64,000 nucleotides of DNA from Protea cynaroides (Eukaryota; Streptophyta; Magnoliopsida; Proteales; Proteaceae), in the NCBI GenBank assembly GCA_028583415.1, contig CM053276.1, positions 64,751,071 to 64,815,070 on the forward strand, in the 5' to 3' direction. The position numbers were made by a program, and so were the translations under genes. The notes under the pieces are model-generated. The model was not told where the DNA came from. It saw nothing but the letters and a program-made list of their open reading frames with translations, and made no database searches. Of the stretch, positions 57,165 to 64,000 are shown piece after piece. Within the stretch, counting starts at the first letter, position 1; each line of letters starts with the position of its first letter.

Positions 57165-57238
57165 TGGCGTCATCTGTGGGAAAAGGTGGCAACTCCTGTA
57201 TCTGAAGTTCAAGTAACATTTAGAATTTCTGTTGGTGA

Positions 57239-59130
57239 ATGTCATCGATTGTGACTCAATACAAAAAGAGAATGAGTGCCAACCAGCAACCATTGAACAA
57301 CAATCCTGGGAGGAACCTACCTCCAAGAAATAATCTCTTGAGGGGCACACATCCACTAGAGGGTATCCCTGGGATAAATGAAGCCAGGATTCCCATCGTA
57401 GACAACTTTTCTCTCGAGGCAAAAATCTCACAACTAAAAATGTGGCGCATCAACTGGAGCTCCCGACAAAGCGGCTTATCGATTAGCCCCCCACGATAAA
57501 TGTTCAGCCAAATCCTAATGTTAGGGAACAAAACAAAAGCTAAGAAAGAAATCAGGGCCAGTCCGAGCTTCGCGAGCATCAAATCCAATGACAAATCAGG
57601 ACCAACTGCGGCACGCAGGTGGCGTGCAGAGAGATGTCCCCGTGGCACATCCACCTAGACCATAGAGGTAGGCAAGCCATCATTCCAAAAGAACGACAGG
57701 TGCTATGTCTGGTGGCTCCTACGGTGTGAGCTAGGCATCGTCCTCTAGCACCTCGACAGCAAGTGTTCACATGAGTGTGAGTAGAGTTATGGCCTCGGAG
57801 CGCCTGGGGCCTTTACTGCCTCGCCATGAAGATTTCCAAGCAAGGCTTGATGTGGCCAGAATATAAAGAGCTAAAGCAAAGGCCCAGCCTCGCTAGACTG
57901 CAGCAAATGTAAAGCAAGAGCTTCGAAACTTAAGAGCTCGACTACAGCTCATGGAAGAAGGTCTGTCGAACCCAGCACAACAAATATATAACACAGAGAG
58001 TGCTTTGTTAGAGCACATAATGGGGACTCACCTTCCCTAGGGCTTCACTATGCCTTTCGTTGAAGCTTATGATGGGACGACAGATCTAGAGCACCACCTT
58101 GATATGTATGTGGCCCAGATGGCCATCCATGCATACCCAAAGGAGACAACCTGTCGTGCCTTCCCCGCCACCCTAAAGGGACGGGAAGATTATGGTATGG
58201 CACCCTACCCAGAAGATCCATCAACTCCTATGACGAGCTTGCAGGTAGTTTCTTGAACCACTTTCAAAGTCGACAGATTCAAAAGAAGACGTGGCATAAC
58301 TTGAGGGACTATGTCCAAGAAGAGGGCAAGACACTCCGAGCGTTCCTTGATAGGTTTAATTTGGAAGCCTTGCAGATTAAGGGCCTCGAAGACTCCGTCC
58401 ACAAAACTACTCTCGAGGATGGCATCAGGGATCTAAACCTAAGCTTCTTCTTGGCCAAGAAACCTGTTGCAACCCTAGCCATGCTATAGGCGCAGTGCGA
58501 AAAGTATACTATGGAAAACTTAGCTACCAAAAAAGATCCGGTTACAGAAGCCGCCACTTCCTGAGTTAGAGAAGAAAAAAGGGGAGAAGCCAAAGGACAC
58601 TACCTTTATGGGGGAACCAACCAAGAAACAGAAGAAGACAAGATGACCGAGGAAGAAACCCCCAACTTCCAACCCTATAAAGATTATCATCTACTTCAGA
58701 AGACCAAGACGGAGATATTTATGGTCAAAAAATCTCAAACGACCTTCAGAAAGCCAAGAAGGATGAACCCTGACGCTCGGATAAGAAACTCGTGCCTATT
58801 CTGTGCTTTCCACAATGAGCATGGGCACACTACAAATGAGTGCCGACACCTTCGGGATGCCATCGAGGAGTTAATCTAGAAATGCAAGCTCAGGGGATAT
58901 ATAGACAAGAAGAGGCGGGCTCCTCCTGGCGTAGGGGCTATTGTATCCAAACCTGACGACTACTAGACTAATGCAGGAAAGGATAACGGAAGAAAAGATG
59001 ATGAAGATAAGGAAGATGGGGGCATTGGGAACACACCGTCCCCAATAAGAACCACCATCAGGGCCACATACATGATAAAAGTGGTGCCTTCGGGGCAAAG
59101 AAAGGAGCCGAAGCAGGAGGATAGGTAGAT
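57239..59130 (+). pseudogene. Tat-lineage gag, broken
   Basis: The N-terminal part may begin at 57239 (MSSIVTQYKKR). The capsid region is clear: GFTMPFVEAYDGTTDLEHHL, CRAFPATLKG, then LRDYVQEEGKTLRAFLDRFN and GIRDLNLSFFLAKKP (58050-58490). A zinc-finger-like CAFHNEHGHTTNECRHLRD lies at 58800-58860. Stops at 58038-58040 and 58256 and several frameshifts interrupt it. Gag would form the particle shell; this copy cannot give a full protein. Confidence 0.82.
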
Positions 59131-59445
59131 GAAGTCTGCACACTTAACCTGTAGTAACTTTAAATGATCTCTATGGGTCCAATGCTTTGATGAAGGAATG
59201 TCGGTTGAACCTGTATACGGTCATGGCTAACCCAAGGTTAAAGCATTGCTAAAATATTGGGAGAAGAGATACCAGCAAGACCTTTCGAGGATTGAGATCG
59301 GACTCCCCCAACACATTACAGCTGCTGGCCTTGACACACCAATTCAGAAAGTTTGTTTGGTCACCAGATTCGTACATAATCACTGGAGGCTTGGCAACAG
59401 GGAAAACCTTGACGAAGTCAGTGAGAGCATACGCCAGAGTTAGAT

Positions 59446-60810
59446 ATGATCAAACTTGCTTCAAAAAAGTCGAGGATAGGTGATCTCATGATGTTCAGTG
59501 ATGACCACCTTATAAACACCGTATCACCTCATGAAGATGCCCTTTTAATCGTGGCGGTAGTAGCAAATTTTGATGTCAGTCGTATCATGGTTAACACAGG
59601 TAATGCAGCGGACATCCTATACTACCCTACTTTCCAGAGGATGAACTTCACTGACGAGATGTTTGGGCCCACAGTCCACTCCTTGATTGGGTTTACTGGT
59701 GATTCTATATGTGTGAAGGGAGGAATCTGCTTACCTTTCATGATTGGGAGCAAGCCGGCCCATAAAGTAATCAATGTTGAGTCCCTGGTAGTTGATCTTT
59801 GAGCCAGCTACAATGTTGTCCTCGGACACCCTTTCTTGCATAGGCTTTGGAGTTGTCTATCTACCTTCTACCAAGTTATCAAATTCCCCACAGATCATGG
59901 AACTGGAGAGTGCAGGGGAGATCAAAGAATCTTGAGACAATGCTACGAGGTTGAACTAGGATGGGCTACTAAAATTATGAATCTCGATGAAGCCGAATGA
60001 AAGATTGAAGACCATAAGGGAAAAGGAAAAGCCTCGGTCTAGACCATTATGGTTAAGGACCTTAGAGATTATCTATGCCAGGAACGAGGGACACCTGCCA
60101 AAGAACTTGTCCAAATTCCCATCTTAGAAGACTTCCCTTAGCGCACCTTTCAGGGAGAAATACGGGAAGACCTCATCACCTTCATCAAGGAAAACACAGA
60201 TGTATTTGCATGGTTGGCAGCAAACATGCCAGGCATTGACATAAACCTCGTGGAGCATCGCCTCTCCATCTACCCCCAGCATTGGCCTGTGAGGCAAAAG
60301 AAGAGAAGCTTCGCACCAGATAGACAAGCCTTCATAAACAAAGAGGTGGAGAAGTTTCTCAAAGCAGGGTTCATTAGGTAGGTAAAATATCTTGCATGGC
60401 TTTCCAATGTTGTAATGGTCCCCAATTCAAGGGATCGTTGGAGAATATGTATAGATTTTATCGATTTAAATAATGTGTGCCTCAAAGATAGCTATCCCCT
60501 GTCTTGGATTGATCAGTTGATAAACCCTACCTCTTGCCATGAACTATTGTCATTTATGGACGCCTATTCAGAGTACAATTAAATTTCGATCTGCCAGGAG
60601 GATGTGGAAAGCACCAGCTTTATTACCAGTCAGGGGACGTTCTGTTATAGAGTAATTCCCTTCGGCCTGAAAAACGCAGGAGCCACTTACTAGAGGCTAG
60701 TAAACAAAGTCTTCAAAGATCAGATACGGAAGAACATGGAGGTGTACATCAACGACTTCCTCGTAAAGAGCCTGAAGCAAAGACGCACATCGACGACCTC
60801 AGCGAGGCCT
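59446..60810 (+). pseudogene. Tat-lineage protease and RT, broken and truncated
   Basis: Protease region 59530-59800: ALLIVAVVANFDVSRIMVNT with ADILYYPTF. The catalytic D of the family's VDTG reads N. RT region from about 60330: EVEKFLKAGFIR, then WRICIDFIDLNN, DSYPL, FGLKNAGATY and VYINDFLVKS, where the catalytic YVDD box reads YIND. Stops occur at 60379-60381, 60580-60582 and 60692-60694. The sequence is cut at 60814 by the chromovirus LTR before RNase H. Confidence 0.85.
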
Positions 60811-61102
60811 TCGGTGTTACACCCTAATTCTGGACTAATCAAAAGTGTGATGAACCATCATAAGAACCAACGGTTCAAGTCAGGATCTCATAAAACCGTG
60901 ACAACAATTTAAACCAAACACATCCACACCATAACAAAAAAATAATAAATAATAAGTGAAAGTCTTTATTAATGAACTGAGTGTCTAATGTGATAGCTAA
61001 ATATTTAACCAGTTATCTCAAGAAATCAAAACATAAATATAATAAACTATTACAAATCCCATAAGTCAAATACGAAAATAAAACACCAAGAGTAACCCAG
61101 TG

Positions 61103-61207
61103 GAAATAATCGCATGAAGAATCATACTTGTCCTCCACAGCTTGCTCGTCCATAGCCGTCACATGTCCACATATTGGTGCATTCATGTAGTTTTCAATGG
61201 TATTACC
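61103..61207 (-). other. Small conserved reading frame inside LTR (copy 6)
   Basis: Follows 'tttttagtttctaatgatgcag'-type acceptor sequence. Pattern GNTIENYMNAPICGHVTAMD followed by EQAVEDKYDSSC. The most diverged copy; here the frame stays open beyond the usual stop and runs on to 61013. Confidence 0.5.
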
Positions 61208-61872
61208 TGCATCATTAGAAACTAAAAAGAAAATAGTACCATGGGTGAGCTCACAACTTAGCTCAGTGAGAAAACAAAACAATGCGCAAACATATGCATG
61301 CAGCCAAATTCATATCTTTGGGTCTGGTATAAGTTTGCAATGTGCTATGATAAGGATAGGCGACCACCACACTTCCATGCATAAAAGTGTAAGCACCCCC
61401 AACGGATCACACACCATTGTCACCCCCATATCATCCACTACAGAATAGAGATAGAGCTAGAGTTCTCAGATCTCACACAATTAGAACCCCCCGATACCCT
61501 ATCCCATACCAGTACATACACCCCTACTGTCAAGGGCTTGCTAACTGGGTTCGTGACTAACCAATCCTAGATGTCATCAAAGTGTATCTAAGGTCTTACC
61601 TCAGCATCCCTCAATACGTCCATAGAGATAGAGCCAGAGTCTGATGGTCAGGTTGAGCCACAATACCGCATCCTCCCCCTGATACCCTATGACATGTTAG
61701 TTCTGTTGTTACGATGATGTCAATGTGAAGAACAGATTATAGATAGAGCTAGAGCCTAATGGATTATACACCGCTATACTCTCCCTGATATTCTTACCTA
61801 ATCTAGTACACCGACCATACACACAAGCACATGCCTATTCCTATCATCGTCATCATATCGAATAAAAATAAT

Positions 61873-61875
<3 letters not shown>

Positions 61876-61965
<90 letters not shown>
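61876..61965. repeat. TA microsatellite inside LTR
   Basis: About 44 TA units, at the place where the other LTRs have short 'atcatcatc' and 'ataaacaataaag' sequence. The Tyr/Ile open frames across it are artefacts. Confidence 0.95.
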
Positions 61966-61966
<1 letters not shown>

Positions 61967-63217
61967 CAAGTATTAGATGACATGTGAGATGCACAAACAA
62001 TCATAAAAGCATGGCATCAGATCATATTGACAGAAGAATAAAAGAGAGAGATAGTTTGTTATTATCCAATTAGTTTAGGTCTTGTTTTCTCACCAATAAG
62101 TGATGTTCGTTCCTCTTCCAAGTTTTGAAAATTACTTTGAATTAGTAGAAAACCTAAACAATTTATGAATTTAGATTAGGGTTTAATTTCATCAAGTTAC
62201 AGTAGTCGAAATCCTTGTTTGGACTGCAATCAGGTTTTCTAGTCATTGACTGGTCGACTCAGTGGTTAACTCAGTGGTCTCTGATATATGTCATCCGATC
62301 ATTGTGTGGTCAACTCTGTGGTCATGCATCATAAGACCACTGATGCAACCACACAACCCTGGGATACTTCCCGAATGTTTGTGGTCGACTCACTGGTCGC
62401 ACTATGGTCGACCAGTGATGCGAGCATACAACCTTCTAGTCATGTTTGCCTTTCAGTCTGAGTTCTTTTAAGTTAACACCTTGGCTCAAAAATGGGATCC
62501 TTCCTAAGATCATTCTATGGCCATTATCCCTTACTTAATTCATTTATTAAAACCCTAATCATTATAGTCCTCTATACGATTTTAAAATCAACGTATTAGA
62601 ATCGAAAGCATAGCTTAAATCTGATTTCCTTGCAATAAATATTCCCAATCTCCAATCCTACTATAACCTAGCTATCTACAGAGACGAGATACTTACCGTG
62701 GATCCTTAACGTAGTAGGTTGGAGACCAATGACATAAACCCTCTCTACAGAGCTCTTTCTTCTTCTCATTCTTCAAGCTTTTTTCTTCTTCTTCTTCTCT
62801 AAGCTTTCTTTTTCTTCTTCTTCTTCTTCTTCTTCTTCCTCTCTCTCTCTCTCTCTCAGTTCTAGGCTTTAAGATTGATCCAAAAGAGTAAAAGAGAGTA
62901 AAGAGACATCCTCTATATTGAGAGAAAACCTCCATATAGAGTCCTCTCTCAATTAGGAGAGAGACCTCCTCAAATTAGGAAAGTTTCCTAAACACGGAGT
63001 CTGTTTTGGGCTTAATCGGTCGACCACACAAACTAAAATAGTCGACCACACAACTCCATTTGACTGGTTTAACTATTTTGACTGGTTTGAGTGGTCTGCC
63101 TACCTTGCTTAATGGTTTTCTCATACGGTTGGTTCGTTTGAGCCGATTATGATGGGAAGACCGGTTATGGCACGAGAACGTAAGGTTAGACCGGGTTCGT
63201 GGTATGCGGATTTTACA

Positions 63218-63310
63218 ACTCCATCACCCTTAAAAGAAATTTTATCCTTGAAATTTGTAAGGTACGGATCTTACAACTCCCCCACCCTCAAAAAATATTT
63301 CGCCCTCAAA
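63218..63310 (-). other. Duplicated polypurine tract and LTR start
   Basis: Read on the plus strand, 'ttacaactcc' occurs at 63213-63222 and again at 63271-63280. Each is followed by a purine-tract complement ('atcaccctt', 'cccaccctc') and similar sequence to about 50 bp. The unit is 58 bp. Confidence 0.75.
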
Positions 63311-64000
63311 ATTTACACGTACTTTTTGAGTCGAACAGGTGGGAATACTATTTTCGCATGATATTTTTGTCTTCCCATGTTATGTCTTCCATGTCTTGAC
63401 TACGCCAAGTTACTTTCACATAATAAATATCTCAGTTTTAGAGATGTTGTACTTTTTGACTGGTGATCTAGGCTGGTATTACTTTAAAAGTTAAGTCTTC
63501 TATCAAATCTGGTGAATCCACCGTCAATACATGTAATGGATCTCTAACATACTTCACCAATAGAGACTTGTGAAATACGTCGTGCACACTAGACATAGAC
63601 AGCAGTAACCCGAGTTGATATACTACTTTTCCAAGTCTCTCTAAAATTTCATAAGATCCAACACATCTGGGGATAATTTCCCTTATTATCAAAACTTTTC
63701 AAACCTCTCATAGGTGATATCTTCAAGAACACTTTGTTACTTATGGAGTATTCGAGGTCTCAGCGTCGGTTATCTGCATATTGCTTTTGACAATCTTGAG
63801 CCATCTTAACCCTTTCCTTGATCATATCTACTACTTGATAGGTTTCTTCAACAAACTTAAGTCCTACAATTCTTCGTTCTCCAACTTCATTCCAAAACAA
63901 AGGAGTTCAACACTTTCTACCATACAATGCTTCATAGGGTGACATCTGTATAGTAGCTTGGTAGCTTTTGTTATAAGCGAACTCGATTAATGGCAACTTT
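63300..64000 (-). pseudogene. Chromovirus pol C-terminus, partial
   Basis: Reading leftward from the window edge: integrase core end (the complement near 63910-64000 resembles 3530-3610 of the first element), then the linker region with frameshifts, then 63692-63468 with GSYEILERLGKVVYQLGLLL and SSVHDVFHKSLLVKYV, and a decayed chromodomain-like tail to about 63300. Stops and frameshifts are frequent. Related to the block A element more than to 598-8969, judging from the tail (VLTVDSPDLIEDLTF). Confidence 0.85.

Larger units (their letters stand above)
56361..60814 (+). mobile_element. Tat-lineage Ty3/gypsy element, interrupted
   Basis: Order: 5' LTR (about 56361-57164), primer-site region 'tttggcgtcatctgtggg' (57164-57181), gag, protease and RT on the plus strand. 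RT is cut at 60814 by a chromovirus LTR; the remainder would lie beyond the window. It probably inserted into or next to the copia fragment. Confidence 0.8.
60815..63217 (-). repeat. 3' LTR of a chromovirus running off the right edge
   Basis: Starts TGTTACACCC, ends TTTTACA, 2,403 bp, and is followed by a polypurine tract complement (63218 on), so the element is on the minus strand. It carries the small conserved frame (61103-61207), a GGTCGA array at 62230-62430, a TATA-like ctctatattg near 62911 next to GACATCC, and a short second array at 63015-63060. The other LTR lies beyond 64000. A left target copy would be ttcgg (60810-60814). Confidence 0.88.

Noticed and set aside
57239..57654. Overlapping minus-strand frames at 57102-57770
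   Set aside because: They are antisense to the Tat-lineage gag leader and have no recognised domain.
61798..62004. Tyr/Ile repeat frames
   Set aside because: Direct translation of a TA microsatellite.

Overview
This is plant nuclear DNA. It has plant-type Ty3/gypsy and Ty1/copia retrotransposons, hAT, PIF/Harbinger and Mutator-type DNA transposons with target-site duplications, small pieces of chloroplast and mitochondrial genes, and one recognisable host gene, a plant flotillin-like gene with one intron. I cannot name the species. Everything outside the flotillin gene is transposon, repeat, captured gene fragment or anonymous AT-rich spacer. No tRNA gene, CRISPR array or operon was seen.

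Layout. 1-597 and 8970-9460 are one flank of organelle-derived DNA split by an LTR retrotransposon (598-8969, minus strand, TSD attcc, internally deleted Tekay/Del-type chromovirus). 9460-13050 holds a 49-bp minisatellite, hairpin modules and a second degenerate repeat. 13051-23595 is block A: a decayed gypsy pol with its 3' LTR, an LTR remnant, the antisense-ORF end of a Tat-lineage element with its LTR, then spacer. 24195-26521 is a solo LTR. 27326-29753 is an hAT element containing a PIF/Harbinger MITE and a Mutator-like element that carries a PRMT1-like exon. 30483-35235 is a Mutator-like element with 95-bp terminal inverted repeats that carries a NUP93-like exon and an LTR-like segment. 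35246-38029 is block C, the upstream region of the flotillin gene. After a 500-N gap, block A recurs at 38530-49135 and block C at 49145-52006, leading directly into the flotillin gene at 52203-53764. From 54983 onward there is a copia fragment, a Tat-lineage gypsy element (plus strand), and a chromovirus inserted into it that runs off the right edge.

Interpretation. The A-C-gap-A-C order, with the break exactly at contig ends, is best explained as two overlapping allelic contigs placed in tandem (false duplication). One haplotype lacks about 11.6 kb between A and C. The flotillin gene has a one-base frameshift near codon 53, so it is either a young pseudogene or carries a sequence error.

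The most novel signal lies in the long chromovirus LTRs, which belong to four diverged types. All carry, at the same relative place, a short reading frame of about 33-41 codons preceded by a splice-acceptor-like sequence. Its differences between LTR types fall mostly in third codon positions, as expected if a small peptide were conserved. The same LTRs share two GGTCGA-motif arrays at nearly fixed distances on either side of the TATA box, and a three-fold repeated module further downstream.
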